DNA of 64,000 nt from the NCBI RefSeq assembly GCF_000237925.1, contig NW_017385989.1:744001-808000 (forward strand), read 5' to 3'. Shown here piece after piece: positions 1 to 11,507 of this stretch; the stretch's first letter is position 1, and the number at the start of each line of letters is the position of its first letter. Both the position numbers and the translations under genes were made by a program. The notes below the pieces were generated by a model. The model was given only the letters and a program-made list of their open reading frames with translations. It ran no database searches and was not told the DNA's origin. Source of the stretch: Schistosoma mansoni. Its lineage: Eukaryota > Platyhelminthes > Trematoda > Strigeidida > Schistosomatidae.

Positions 1-420
1 CCTTTCTAGTCCTATTCAACTTTTGTTCATTCTTCTCATGTCTGCCTCCATTTCCTGGCGTAATGTGTTCTTTGGTCTTCCTCTTTTTCTTCGGCCTTCA
101 GGATTCCATGTGAGGGCTTGTCTTCTAATGCAGTTGGGTGATTTCCTCAATGTGTGTCCTATCCACTTCCAGTGCTTCTTCCTGATCTCTTCCTCCACTG
201 GAATCTGGTTTGTTGTCTCCCACAGTAACTTGTTGCTGATAGTGTCTGACCAACGGATCCGAAGTATCATGCGTAGACAACTGTTAATAAACACCTGTAT
301 CTTCTGGATAATGGCTTTCGTAGTTTTCCACGTCTCCGCTCCACACAGTAGAACTGTCCTGACATTTGTATTGAAAATTCTGATCTTGGTGTTGGTTGAC
401 AATTTTTTTTAGTTCCAGAT
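1..420 (-). mobile_element. RTE-clade LINE, C-terminal ORF fragment
   Basis: The minus strand encodes the end of the RTE polyprotein: [14 protein letters not shown], then the basic [14 protein letters not shown] and [15 protein letters not shown], the same order as in the near-complete copy at 56964-60001. The fragment runs off the left edge of the window, so its tail is not seen. Confidence 0.85.
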
Positions 421-569
421 GTGATCTTAGGAGTAGTTTCAATAATTGGTTTTGAACATCAGTAGATTGGTTACAATGTAGTAAGTAAAAGGAAATTCAC
501 AAAGGAACTATAGAATATAGAATGATCTTAATCAATATAGAAAGTTTTTATTCTGTTCATTTACATAAC

Positions 570-772
570 GTCGTTTAAGTGCTCGGGCGCGAGACTGGTG
601 GGTCCTGGGTTTGAATCTCGTGAGGCGGGATCATGAATGCGCACTGCTGAGGAGTCCCATAATAAAAAGAAACGGCTGTCCAGTGTTTCAAGGTTTTCTA
701 TGGTAGTCTAGCTTCAAGTGACTCATGATTTCAACTATTAAAATACTGAAATCTCCACAAAACCCCTTCTGA
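570..772 (+). repeat. SINE family B copy
   Basis: tRNA-like B box (gggtttgaatctc), then hammerhead-like sequence with stem II broken, then the arm tctagcttcaagtgactcat and end ccacaaaaccccttctga. Confidence 0.8.
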
Positions 773-892
773 TCTAGTTTTTAATTATTCTCAACAGTAT
801 ATATTTGTTTGTCATCATAGTAAGTGCGTTTTTGTTCTTTCGATTATAAGTTTATCTATTCAAATTTACATTTCATGATATACAATTAAAGA

Positions 893-1170
893 TGTGGTGT
901 GTGCTACTGGTGTCAATAAATATAATTAGTATGTATCATAAATCGATAGGGAAATACCTGACAGCAGACGGTTAAGAAGATCGAAGAAAGAAGAACAAGA
1001 ACAGAGAATGATTAGTGTGGAAATGAGGGAATATTGACGTTTGAGGCAATTGATTGACATTTTGCAAATGAACTATTCACTGTATGGTTCTCAGATTTTA
1101 CTAAAACGTTCTGTAATTTTGTATTAAAATACATCCGACTGACCGTATTTGTGTTCTCGTTTACTACAAG
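893..1170 (+). repeat. Dispersed repeat X, diverged subfamily
   Basis: Begins gtggtgtgtgctactggtgt and ends near tgtatggttctcag; shares aagaaagaagaacaagaaca and the caattgattgacattttgc segment with other copies. No coding content seen. Confidence 0.6.
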
Positions 1171-1329
1171 ACTATTAGCATAAATTATCCTCTCAGTACA
1201 GTTATTATTAAGATTATTTTTATCTAGATTGTCATCAGCTGTAAAGTTATTAGAAAAAAAACATAGGATACCGTAAACTTTTGTACTTATATATTGGAAC
1301 AAATTAGCGGTTGTTGAGTCGGTTTCCAA

Positions 1330-1665
1330 GAACTACAGCGGAGCCTCCAGAAGCCCTAAGGGAGTCGAAGAGTTCCCATCCGATCAGAACATGATAGAGC
1401 TTTCTAGAATATCAACATGGAATGCTACTATTAGACAGTAGTATAATATGTCTCTGAGGATTATTCAAATCATAATGTTGATTTAACAATTGCTAATACC
1501 TGTGATTTTCTGTACATTTCGATCCTTACCAAATAAACACTTCTCCAGCTTTTTCTCTTCTGATTTGGGGCGGTGAAGTTCCATCGTTCGAGTATCATAG
1601 TCGTAAAACTGTATTCTGCTTTAATGAAGTAGCGAATCTAACTGCAGTAAGCAATGATGAACTGG
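1330..1665. repeat. Repeat H
   Basis: Weak but extended likeness to 38755-39062: gaagccctaagggagtcgaa, ttctagaat, attgctaatacctg. Family unknown. Confidence 0.4.
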
Positions 1666-1929
1666 AATCTTGAACTTTAACATCTGATTTGAGCAAAATA
1701 TCATCAAGTCACTTGGTAAAAAATCTTCAGAAAACTGTCAGAACTATTATCATTATTGTTGCTATGGATACATGTTGGTGTAGAGTTCAATATTAGGAAG
1801 AAGAGATAAATATTTAGTGTATTCTAATTTTAAATGATTTACCGACTAACTTTAACCAGTAGAGTAAAATACATTCAAAATACGAATAATCTTCCACAAT
1901 ATCATGCTAAAGTATCATACTTATTTAAA

Positions 1930-2452
1930 TTCGCTTAGTATTGTTTGTTTTGAATCTTCTCATTGATGTTTAGGACTGCAACTGGTCAGTCTCTAATTAG
2001 CATATGTGCATACTGTGCGTATTGCCTCAATACAGTCTTAATTTAAAAGCATTGTAAGCAAAGATGGATAGTGGCTAGTAGAGGAATCCAGAACGCGTGT
2101 TTCGTCCTATTTGGAACTCGTCAGCTGGATGCGCCTGCATCTCAGAGTTGATGTTCACTCTTGGACTCGAATCCAGTGACCTCGCTTCAAACGCCATCGC
2201 GTTATCCACTCGACCACTGAGTCCTGATAGCCACTTGCTTGTGCAGTGGGGTGACGTTTAAATTCAACTTAGTATTGTTTGTTTGAATCTTCTCATTGAT
2301 GTTTAGGACTGCAACTGGTTAGTCTCTTATTAACCATATGTGCATACTGTGCATATTGCCTCGATATAGCCTTAATTCACAAACATTATAAGCAAAGATG
2401 GACGAAACGCGAGCCCTCGATTCCACTGCTAGCCACTATCCATCTTTGCTTA
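1930..2452 (-). repeat. SINE family A (Sm-alpha-like): tandem dimer with fold-back end
   Basis: Two minus-strand units start with cttagtattgtttg about 331 bases apart, which is about the known Sm-alpha unit length. The first unit has tRNA-like A and B boxes (complement of tggactcgaatcc) and a hammerhead. At 2391-2404 the second unit stops at the hammerhead and switches to the opposite strand, ending with the typical ccatctttgctta. Confidence 0.85.
2086..2130 (-). ncRNA. Hammerhead ribozyme, family A, slightly altered
   Basis: Core CTGACGA and GAAA intact, stem I ATCCAG/CTGGAT; stem II one changed base (GTTC), stem III and cleavage triplet (GTT) altered. Lower activity expected. Confidence 0.65.
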
Positions 2453-2574
2453 TATTATTTATTTATTTATTAAACTGTATTTGAATTTATGAGGCTTCAT
2501 GATGTTGTTTAAGAGAGGGATGAAGACTTAATCATTAAACTATCTTACTAAGAGTTACCAATGATTGAGAGTGT

Positions 2575-2885
2575 AGTGAACAGAACACTGGTTGGAGACA
2601 ATCGAATGTAATTAGACACAAATTACAGACTATCTCACTTAATTCTGATAACCATACAACAAACAGTCAATTTGTAAAATAACAATCAATTGTCTCAATA
2701 TTCACTGTTTCTTCTGTAAATATCAATCCATCTTCTCTAATTTCATTGTTCGTGCATTCTCCTACCAATTCAGCTTCATTTTAGTTCTTTCCTTATTGGT
2801 CTTCTGCCAAAATACATTCTATGTTTGACCATCGGACCATATACTACTTATATGGATATAGATAGACCACATTACAAGAGTATCC
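2575..2885 (-). repeat. Dispersed repeat X
   Basis: Minus-strand copy: complement of ctacttatatccatataag near 2850-2870 through attgagacaattgattg to ctccaaccagtgttctg. Unclassified family with no coding content. Confidence 0.65.
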
Positions 2886-3118
2886 ACCGCAGTTATTAGA
2901 TCTCTTGAATCATTTCAAACTTTTTGGACAAGTTTATTGTGCTTCTTTTTTCTTTTCTTTTCTCTTTTTTTTGTTACATAGATCCTACTTTCAACAATCA
3001 ACTTTTAACCTGTGATGAAAAACAAAACCTAAACGAATACATTCAGGTAGTTGAAAGTATACAAAACCACAATGGGTCATCCTTCATAAACCTCTACTCT
3101 ATCTATGTATGTATGTTT

Positions 3119-3201
3119 GTATATATATATATATGTGTGTGTGTGTTTGCTCGTATATATGCTCATACATATGTACTTTTAATAATAATAATAATAATAA
3201 T
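3119..3201. repeat. Simple repeats (TA)n(TG)n and (AAT)n
   Basis: TA and TG dinucleotides at 3119-3147 and AAT units at 3181-3201. Confidence 0.9.
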
Positions 3202-3471
3202 CGGATATTTCATTGTTGTTTATTACAATGACTTTCTTCCTCTACTTCATTCAGTCTTAAATTAAACCAAATTTACTCCCGCCCCCCACTTTGTTTTTTT
3301 TTGGTTTTTGTTTCATATTTCTATGTGCATTTAATGTGATTAATTTTTTTGAATTTTTTTCGTGTGTTTTGTTGTATCCGAAAATATTCCCGAGTGGATT
3401 AAAATTTGTTATTTTTTAATTTATCTTTAATTAATTAATCAATCAATGAATCAATTAAATTGAATGAAATT

Positions 3472-3485
3472 GTTGCCATAGCAAC
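3472..3485. promoter_or_regulatory. Perfect palindromic X-box-like motif
   Basis: GTTGCCATAGCAAC fits the consensus bound by RFX-type factors (GTNRCC, short spacer, RGYAAC). No gene start is visible next to it, so function is unproven; a 14-bp motif can occur by chance. Confidence 0.25.
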
Positions 3486-3737
3486 AAATTATAACAATAA
3501 TGAATTATTTAATATTTGAATACATTTCAATGATTTCATTCATTGTCACTGTTATTCAATGGTTTACAAAAAAAAGAAAAAGAAAATAAGAAAAAAAGGA
3601 GAAAAAAAAGAGAAAAAGACAATTTTGTAAATCATTTGGCTTTAGTCTTTTCTTTCTTTTCTTTTCTTACTTTCCAATGAATCAACCTTTTTTTCGAATC
3701 ATTAAAATAGCCAATGGTGTTAATAAATAAGATGGAT

Positions 3738-3740
<3 letters not shown>

Positions 3741-3768
<28 letters not shown>
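3741..3768. repeat. (TA)n microsatellite
   Basis: Fourteen TA units. Confidence 0.95.
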
Positions 3769-3771
<3 letters not shown>

Positions 3772-4204
3772 TCTTGAATCCATTATGTGATGTCACCTAT
3801 TTTATCCTTCTTTTCCATAGTAATTATAATTTTAAATGTACAGTTGAAGTAAATGATTTGGTCGAAGAAGAAGAAGATTTCGGCTTCTTTATTGGATTCA
3901 CTTTATTCTTATTCAATGAATCAATTTTGTTTGAATACATGGTTACTATATCGCAACATTACGTAATTGAAAATGAAATCTAATTAAGGTTTGAAATGTA
4001 TAAGTTTGATATATTTGCAATTAAATGAGAATCGTTATAGTGTAAAGTGTTTTGTTTTTCTCTTTAGACAAATAGGATTCTCATTTATCTTAGATGAATA
4101 TCTACATCAGATACCTTCTTAGTATCTATTTTACAGAACTTCAACTCAAATCAAGAATATGTGATTGATCTCATTGGAACGTAAGTAAATTTACACGTAA
4201 ACGA

Positions 4205-4960
4205 CTGAAAACAATAATAATAGGGATATGTAAGTATATAAAACATCATAATGCTGGTGTAGCAGCAGTAACTGCCTCTTCATCAGTAGGCCTCAATACA
4301 CATAAAGGAAAATTGAAAGATCCTCAAATACACAAAACCAATCACACTTATTGACGAAACTCTGGAAGAGGTGGAAAGTTTTATGTATCTAGATAGCATC
4401 ATAGATGAGCAAGAAGGATCGAATGCACACGTAAAAGCAAGAATTGGAAAAGTAAGGTAGGGACTCCTACAGTTGAAGAACATGTGGAAATCAAATTAAC
4501 TTTCAACCAATATCAAAATCACAATCTTCAATACAAACATCAAGATACTTCTACTGTATATAGCTGAGACTTGGAGAACTACTACAACCATCGTCAAGAA
4601 GGTATAGGTATTTATAAACAATGGACTACACAAAATACTCAATATCAGCAACAGCCTACTGTGTGAGAGGACAAACCAGCTTCCATCTGAAGAGCAAATT
4701 AGGAAAAGAAGTTGGAAGTGGTGAGCGGGACACATATTGAGGCGATCATCAAACTTCATCACGGGGCAAGCACTAACTTAGAATCGTGAATAGAAAGGGA
4801 AAAAAGGAAGATCAAAGTACACATTACGTCGGGAAATAGAAGCAGATATGAAAAGGATGAATGGCAGGTGGAAAGAACTAGAAAAGACATAGTTGGATGA
4901 AGAATGCTGGTGGTCGGCCTATACTCCTCCAGGACGGATAACAGGCGTAAGTAAATATGC
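4205..4960 (+). mobile_element. RTE-clade LINE 3' fragment
   Basis: Plus-strand copy beginning in the region after the RT catalytic motif (alanine-rich segment, then HKGK) and running to the usual 3' end (cggataacaggcgtaagtaa). Several stops and frameshifts interrupt it. The tail is short. Clearly an old 5'-truncated copy. Confidence 0.8.
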
Positions 4961-6195
4961 ATCTACTGGTCTGACTAGATAAACAACCGATCATCACTTT
5001 CCTAGCCTACACATCACATAGTAAAATGATGTCTCAGTTTTATGAATTTCGATGAGTTACTAGAGATTCTGGTTTATCACCCTTTCTAGTGAATTGATTA
5101 TATGTCAAGGTGATAGATGTACATCATCAAAGTGTCTGAAAATATGATGAAAAAGCTCTTCAATGTTACCGATGATTTTTAGTGTTCTTTTTATCTAATC
5201 ATGGAATATGTGGTCAATAAACCATATCAGTAGCAAAACAATGAATAACAGTGATGATATAATTTTAATTAACTGGAGTTGTAAATATGAAATACTCGGA
5301 TTTCTCACCTAACGTTCTTAATATCCTGGCTGTCAAGCTGTAGCATTGTCATAGTTGTACACTACTTAGGAGTTCCTAACAAAACCAAAAAAACAGTTAT
5401 TTATTGTTTAAAAGTTTTTGACTGTTCATTATGGTGACTCAATGCCTAGGGTGGTTGACTTTCAAATACTAAGTTTCACTTTCGAACTCATGTAGAATCA
5501 CTGGTTCCCATAATCAGAGTGAATCTCGAAGCTGAGTACACGAATTTCTATCTATTTACTTAAGTTAAATGGAATGGAAATTTTGCCGATGAAATATATA
5601 TATATATCAGCCCTATAGAGACTCAGTCGAAGGCTGAGGAGCTCAGTAATAATGTCTTTGAATGTACAGCTGAGTGTTGTAGATTCGAATACTAACGAGA
5701 GTATTATTTCCAACAAGACCGAAGGTACAACCTGGTGACAAGTGTCTTCTAGCTCGAAATCTATATTCTGAGTCTTCTGCGAAGTCACCCAAACTACCTA
5801 TATTTTGCTTCAATAAGTAGTTAGACTATGCAATTCTTGTTTATATTTAGTCTCAAGATATTATGTTTACTGAATTTATCTAAGTAACCAAGTGACGTTT
5901 TATGAGCAAACTCTTAATCTATACACATTATATATACGATAGAGATTTGAACCGACTAGTCTTGATCAAGAAAGTTAGGTTTGACTTCAAGTCAATGACA
6001 CAATAAATAGGATTCTGTTGTTTTTTAATTAATTAATTATGAACCAGTGAATCATTATAAAGTGAAATTTACCTGGTTTTATTCAGATTAATATAATCAA
6101 TCAATATACTGAAGGTAAACTTTTACAGTCCTACAACTTTTATTTCAAATGGTAAAGTAACCAATCATAATTTGTGGAAACTAAGAGACAGATAG
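4961..6195. other. Unassigned intergenic sequence
   Basis: No gene seen. Around 5620-5770 a diverged tRNA-like stretch (gtagattcgaatactaacg) may be an old SINE. Confidence 0.5.
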
Positions 6196-6196
6196 C

Positions 6197-6227
<31 letters not shown>

Positions 6228-6238
6228 GCTTACCTACC

Positions 6239-6287
<49 letters not shown>

Positions 6288-6478
6288 GTTTACTTACTTA
6301 CTTACTTACATACGTCTGTTACCCCTCGTGGAGGAGCATAGGCCGACCACCAGCATTCTCCATCCAACCCTGTCCTGGGCAATTCTTTCCAGTTATTTCC
6401 AGTTGTTATTCATTCTTTTCATATCTGCTTCTATTTCCCGACGTAATGTGTTCTTTGACCCTACTCTTTTACGCTATA
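6196..6478 (-). mobile_element. RTE LINE 3' end with long (TTAC)n tail
   Basis: On the minus strand the 3' end of RTE (complement of GTTACCCCTCGTGGAGGAGC) is followed by a (TAAG)n tail read as a TTAC array at about 6196-6316, one of the longest here. Only about 160 bases of element body remain. Confidence 0.85.
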
Positions 6479-7254
6479 GCCATAGCATATAAGATATTTT
6501 TGAGATTTATGAGACTACTTACAAGTAGTTCAGTAGATAACTTAAAAAATCCTATCTGACTTTACTATGTATGATTTACGATTGGAACTAAATGGTAAAT
6601 AATTATTACCGGATACTTTAGTGAAATTTTAAAAGTTATGACCTCGCAAAGATTATAGATGCATAAGGTATTTAAGTACTTAAGTTAATTAAACAGTAGG
6701 AGAAGTATCAAGTCATAATCATATATAACAGTAATCAAATGAATCATGTGGATAAATACATAATGAGGGGGAGTTTTATCTCGTTACGCGAGGTGATAAT
6801 AATAACGTTGTGTGAATATAATCTTTAATTAGAAATGTGTTATTAAGGTTATCGTATTCTTAGCAAGGGTTGCTGACCCTATGTTCAACTCTCCTCTTTT
6901 ACTGGGGCTTGGGACCAACAGTCATCCTGTCAGACTACTCTGTTACATAATCTAGCATTCTTCCAGAACGTTACGATTACCAGTGAACCTATAAATTATC
7001 TTATTTTTCGTACATAAGCCAACTTTAAAACAAGGCTTTTGATCTTCTCAACTTTTCTTTACTGTTCAATGTTCAAATGTCGGAGAATTTTAAGGATCTA
7101 GGAAGTGGCCAGAAAGTCATTAACAAGTGTTCTAAGATAAAAAAAATGCTTGTTGAAATATTGTAAGAAAAACATCAATATTATCTACTTATAAGCTGAC
7201 TTTAGTACGTAATGCGAATGGCTCTATTGGATCACTTTTGAAAGTTAATATAAA

Positions 7255-7685
7255 GAATCGATTGTGATCATGAGTCATTTGAAGCTGGACCATCATCTGG
7301 AAGCACTGGACGGCCGTTTTGTCCTACTGTGGGACTCCTCAACAGTGCGAATCCACGATCCCGCCTCGCAAGATTCGAACACAGGACCTATCAGTCTCGC
7401 GCGCGAACGGTTAACCACTAGACCATTGAGCCATCCGGTATCAAACGGTGTCAATGTCTAACTTCAACCAATCCATGAAATTGAATGACACATCCACCAT
7501 TGTCTTCAGTGAGTTACTATCTCACAACAGACCTGGTTGAACTCCACTGGTCACTGCTTCTCACTGGAACTCCGGGAAATACCTCATAGAGCCAGTTACT
7601 AGTGAGCATATGTTGATTATTATCAGAAAGGGTTTTTGTGGATATTATAGTAATCTCTATACTTAAAATCATGAGTCAATTGAAG
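7255..7685 (-). repeat. SINE family B unit with direct terminal repeats
   Basis: Minus strand; the motif catgagtcatttgaagct at the left recurs at the right end (catgagtcaattgaagct), so more than one unit length is present. Hammerhead core degenerate. Confidence 0.8.
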
Positions 7686-8221
7686 CTAATTTCTGTTTAT
7701 TTAATGTTTACATTGTACATTATTATTATTATTATTATTATTGTATTCATTTACAATACATCAGAATATACATAATGTAAAATAATCAATAATTAGTCCA
7801 TTCTATACATGTAAGTGTACATAAAGGTATCAGCATTTACTTACTACTTTCAATATAAGATTTCATATAGATTCTTTTATTTAAGTAGTAATAGTAGGTA
7901 AAATAAAAAATAAACAAAGAATCAACATTAGAAAAGGAAACAAAAAAAACGGAATCAAAACAATAAAAACAATCAATTTTGTTTAAAAGAAACAAACAAA
8001 CGAAACATAAATAGTATTTGTTGTGTACCTTCCCTCCCCCGCCATCACCACTATCACCACCACCACCAACACCAACACCACCCCCTTTACCTTTCATAAT
8101 ATCGAATTAATTGATAACAATTACATTAATCAATAGATTTGTACATTCATTATATTAGTTTATATAAGATGGGGTAGTTGAATCTAACTGGTAAAATTTA
8201 ATTTTGTTTTTTAATCATTAA

Positions 8222-8455
8222 AAATTATCAGAAGGGGGGTTTTGTAGAGATTTTAGTAATTTTATATAGTTGAGAATATGAATCAATTGAAACTAGACCA
8301 TCATGGAAAACCTGGAAGCACTGTATGGCTGTTTCGCACAGCTGAAGAGTCCCGGAATAGGACAAAATAGCCCGTCCAGTGCTTCCGGGTTTTCCATGAT
8401 GGTCTAGCTTCAATTGATTCATGATCTCAACTATATAATATTAAAAATTACTATG
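8222..8455. repeat. SINE family B fold-back abutting the host stop codon
   Basis: A left arm (ttatcagaaggggggtttt ... ggaagcac) and its reverse (gtgcttcc ... ttgattcatgatctcaac) surround a degenerate hammerhead. The right end overlaps the final codons of host exon H. Confidence 0.8.
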
Positions 8456-10555
8456 ATTGTAATTTATTATTGTATTGGGTAATTTGTTTATTGTATAAAT
8501 GGGTGATGAATGTTTAGGGTAAATTAAATTATCCGATATTGTATTCAATTGTACATTATTATTATTATTAGTAGTAGTAGGACTATTATTGATTGTGTGA
8601 TGAAGTACATTTGATTCAAAAGGTTGAAATAGTTGTGAATGTTGGGAATAATACGACTGTTGTTGTTGTTGTTGGTGTGGTCGATGCTGCTGCTGCTGTT
8701 GATGCTGATGATGGTGATGATGTTGATGGTGGTGGTGGTGATGATGATGATTTCGTAAATGTGGATGATACTGTTGAGTATCATATGAATATTTTTGTAA
8801 ATTTGATAAACATTGTTGATGTTTATGTGATGTTTCAATTAATCTATTCTCTTTCATCGGTGTCATTGATGTTGTTATTGTAGTAGTAGTAGTATTGAAT
8901 TGAGCATGTAAATCAGTATTATCTACTGTTTGATTATAATAATTAGATACATTATGTGTTGGATACATTAATCTCTGTTCCATTTGTTCATTATTCATAC
9001 CATTTGTATCCAATGTATTTACATTATGCAAATTCTTATACTGTTCACATATTTTGTTAGTAGTATATTTCGATGAGTCGGATAACATATCATCACGAGT
9101 TGTTAAATTAATCGCTGAAGATAACAATGATGATGGTGATGATGATATCGACTTTGATGAAGTCATTAGAGATTTCATCAATGAATGTTCTGTAGGACGT
9201 TTATAAAGTGTTCCAACAGCTGTGGCTATTTTTGAATGAATTGGACGTTTCCATTGGGAAGACACGGATGATAATTTACTATCATTATTCAAATTGTTTA
9301 ATTCATTCAAAGATTCACTTTGTAATTGATGAATATTCAATTTTCTATTATTTATAGAAGAATTTACAGGAGATGACGGTATTTTCAATGAGTAATTGTT
9401 ATAAGAACTCCCTGTATGATTATTTACTGAGTTTTCGACAAAGTTTTTAGAAACACCAACATCATCTTGAGTAGACATGTAAGGACTGTTGGTAACACTA
9501 AGGCATTTAGGCTTTAATATCACCATTTTACCTTGATGTGTTTGTGATCTTGATGTAGTACGTGGTGGTATTGGTGGTGGTACAGATGTTGGAGGTGTAA
9601 TTTGATTACTATGAAGCGTACGTCTATGTAATTTCTCAGAATTAACCTTAGGTTTATTGACAATTTTACTGATCTTTTTCAAAGATGAATCTAACATAGC
9701 TGTGCTATTCGAAGAAGAAGAAGACAAAGAAGTAGGGATCTTCGGGATCTTCTCAGTTAAGACAGTTTTACTATCATGCACTGGTGATTGTAAAATACAA
9801 TTACCATTAGAGACTGTTCTAGAAGTGTTAGTTTTTGATAAAATCGGTGATGTTGCAGATGATTTTGAAGCAGTTGATGAAATAAAGTTTATTTTAAAGT
9901 CATTTAGATTGTTCGATATTGTGTTGGCAAGAGACTTTACTGGACTATGAGTTATAGTTCTTAGACGACGGATCTCAGGGGAATTCAATGTGTTAGAAAC
10001 GCAGGATTTACTAACATTGTTTGTCGTTTTCAATGTCATAGACGATGACATACAATTAGAATATTTGGAAATAGGTTTTTCATTCACTGTACTCTTAACT
10101 TCATTAGAACAAGAAGATATTATTGGTGACACTGGCATATTTGTTGTAGTACCATCAAATTGAGGTATTTTTATTTTTGAATTATGAGATATAGATATCG
10201 ATGATAATGATGACAGCGTCTTACTATTTGAAGATTGTTGTGGTCCATGTAATGTTTTCATTGAACGATTGTTTCCAAGTTTGCCAATTGGAGACAGCTT
10301 CTCTGTTGTAACAGTTTGACAAGAAACTTTATTTTGCTCTGGTGAAATTGAGTCAGGGGTATGCATGTTTGTCTGGGACGTTTCTTTGCTTATTTGTGCG
10401 TTATTACTACGATTATTTTCATGAGATAAAGTTATCTCTGAAGGTTTCACTTCTGTCTGTAACTGATTATCAACAGCTAAAGCTGTATTTATCATATTCT
10501 CAGTCTTGTTCATAGAGGACTTCATATCTTCCAAATTTTTACAATTAGCAGATTT
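8441..10555 (-). CDS. Host gene exon H, large terminal exon
   Basis: A 2115-nt open segment (704 codons plus stop) preceded by acceptor TTTTGTTTTCTAG. It begins KSANCKNLEDMKSS in the frame left by exon G. The protein is Ser/Thr/Asn-rich. Around plus-strand 9560-9600 it has a proline motif containing PPPIPPR (class II SH3-type, PxxPxR), followed by GKMVILKPK. Toward the C-terminus come long His runs with Gln (8690-8755), a Gln run, and Asn runs. The stop lies at the border of a B-family SINE, and the last three sense codons match that SINE's end, so the C-terminus may be partly SINE-derived. No in-frame ATG is needed, as the segment is entered by splicing. Confidence 0.85.
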   Translation of the reverse strand, partial: KSANCKNLEDMKSSMNKTENMINTALAVDNQLQTEVKPSEITLSHENNRSNNAQISKETSQTNMHTPDSISPEQNKVSCQTVTTEKLSPIGKLGNNRSMKTLHGPQQSSNSKTLSSLSSISISHNSKIKIPQFDGTTTNMPVSPIISSCSNEVKSTVNEKPISKYSNCMSSSMTLKTTNNVSKSCVSNTLNSPEIRRLRTITHSPVKSLANTISNNLNDFKINFISSTASKSSATSPILSKTNTSRTVSNGNCILQSPVHDSKTVLTEKIPKIPTSLSSSSSNSTAMLDSSLKKISKIVNKPKVNSEKLHRRTLHSNQITPPTSVPPPIPPRTTSRSQTHQGKMVILKPKCLSVTNSPYMSTQDDVGVSKNFVENSVNNHTGSSYNNYSLKIPSSPVNSSINNRKLNIHQLQSESLNELNNLNNDSKLSSVSSQWKRPIHSKIATAVGTLYKRPTEHSLMKSLMTSSKSISSSPSSLLSSAINLTTRDDMLSDSSKYTTNKICEQYKNLHNVNTLDTNGMNNEQMEQRLMYPTHNVSNYYNQTVDNTDLHAQFNTTTTTITTSMTPMKENRLIETSHKHQQCLSNLQKYSYDTQQYHPHLRNHHHHHHHHQHHHHHQHQQQQQHRPHQQQQQQSYYSQHSQLFQPFESNVLHHTINNSPTTTNNNNNVQLNTISDNLIYPKHSSPIYTINKLPNTIINYNHSNF

Positions 10556-10594
10556 CTAGAAAACAAAATTTCAGAAAGCAATAATTACGTTAAT

Positions 10595-10768
10595 TTTAAT
10601 AGTTGAGATCATGAATCAATTGAAGCTAGACTATCATAGAAAACCTGAAAGCACTGGATGGCCGTCTTGTCCTATTATGGGACTCCTCAACAGTGTGTAT
10701 CCACGATCCTGCCTCGCGTGATTCGAACCTAGGACCTAACAGTCTCGCGCGCGAGCGCTTAATTATGT
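10595..10768 (-). repeat. SINE family B copy
   Basis: Minus strand, from the ttgagatcatgaatcaattg end to the A box region (gcgcgcgagcgcttaa). It lies 40 bases upstream of the acceptor of host exon H. Confidence 0.8.
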
Positions 10769-11507
10769 TAGATGAATGTAAAAGTCAAATGAAAAGATTA
10801 ACTACCTTCTAATTATATTAACAACTCTATAAACAGTAATAAAATAACCATCTTAGCAGTCTTTAACTTTCAATAGTCCCATAAAGTTTAAAAAATATAG
10901 AATCGTCTTGAAACGAAAGTAATCACACATTCACCTGCTCCCTCCCTCCGCTATCCTTATACATATATAGATTGGGTATAAATGTAGAAGACCTACCTAA
11001 ACATAAAACAAGAATCACTGGTTCAACTAAGTATTATTACACTAATTACATCCAGGAGAAAACGAAAAACAAAAAAAATTGGCGGCATAAACTTATGATT
11101 ATGTAATAGGTAATAATGAATAAGGTGCCTTTTTTCATGTGTATCCATGTTGGGTACATAAAATGAAAAAAATTTTTTTGTTGTTGTCGAAAAACATTCA
11201 AAATTTCAATGTTCAGTTGTGTTTTGACCAATTTTTTTTTGTAAAAAATCTATCATGTAGGTTGCAACATAAAAATTAAAAAAACCCCACTCATTCCATA
11301 TGGTTTAAATAATTCATTATATGGTGTAGATAAATTTCTCGGTTCATTTAATGATACAAATACTTACACCCCCCCTCATTTATTCAATATAAAATTATAG
11401 AAATTGTATTTGAAAAAAAAACGGAAACATAAGATAATCATAAAATATACATCTGGAGGGAGAAACAACAAAAACAACAACAACAACAATAACAAAGTAT
11501 AACCTTC

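Larger units (their letters stand above)
2886..4204. other. AT-rich sequence, no gene recognised
   Basis: T-rich and A-rich runs with simple repeats. Short open frames at 2924-3265 and 3714-3983 are low complexity and have no support. Confidence 0.6.

Noticed and set aside
575-700. tRNA gene, from the good A and B boxes here and in many other SINE copies
   Set aside because: The boxes recur with the same flanks, arm and hammerhead in dozens of copies, and acceptor stems do not pair. They are tRNA-like SINE promoters.
2924-3265. Plus-strand ORF of 113 codons
   Set aside because: T-rich homopolymers and TA/TG repeats make it open by composition.
3714-3983. Plus-strand ORF of 89 codons
   Set aside because: It begins in a TA microsatellite, has no splice support and shows no family likeness.
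6196-6316. TTAC array as a CRISPR or telomere-like array
   Set aside because: It is a 4-bp microsatellite forming the RTE 3' tail.
8593-8883. Plus-strand ORF rich in Val and Asp
   Set aside because: It is the antisense shadow of the His/Gln codon runs of host exon H.
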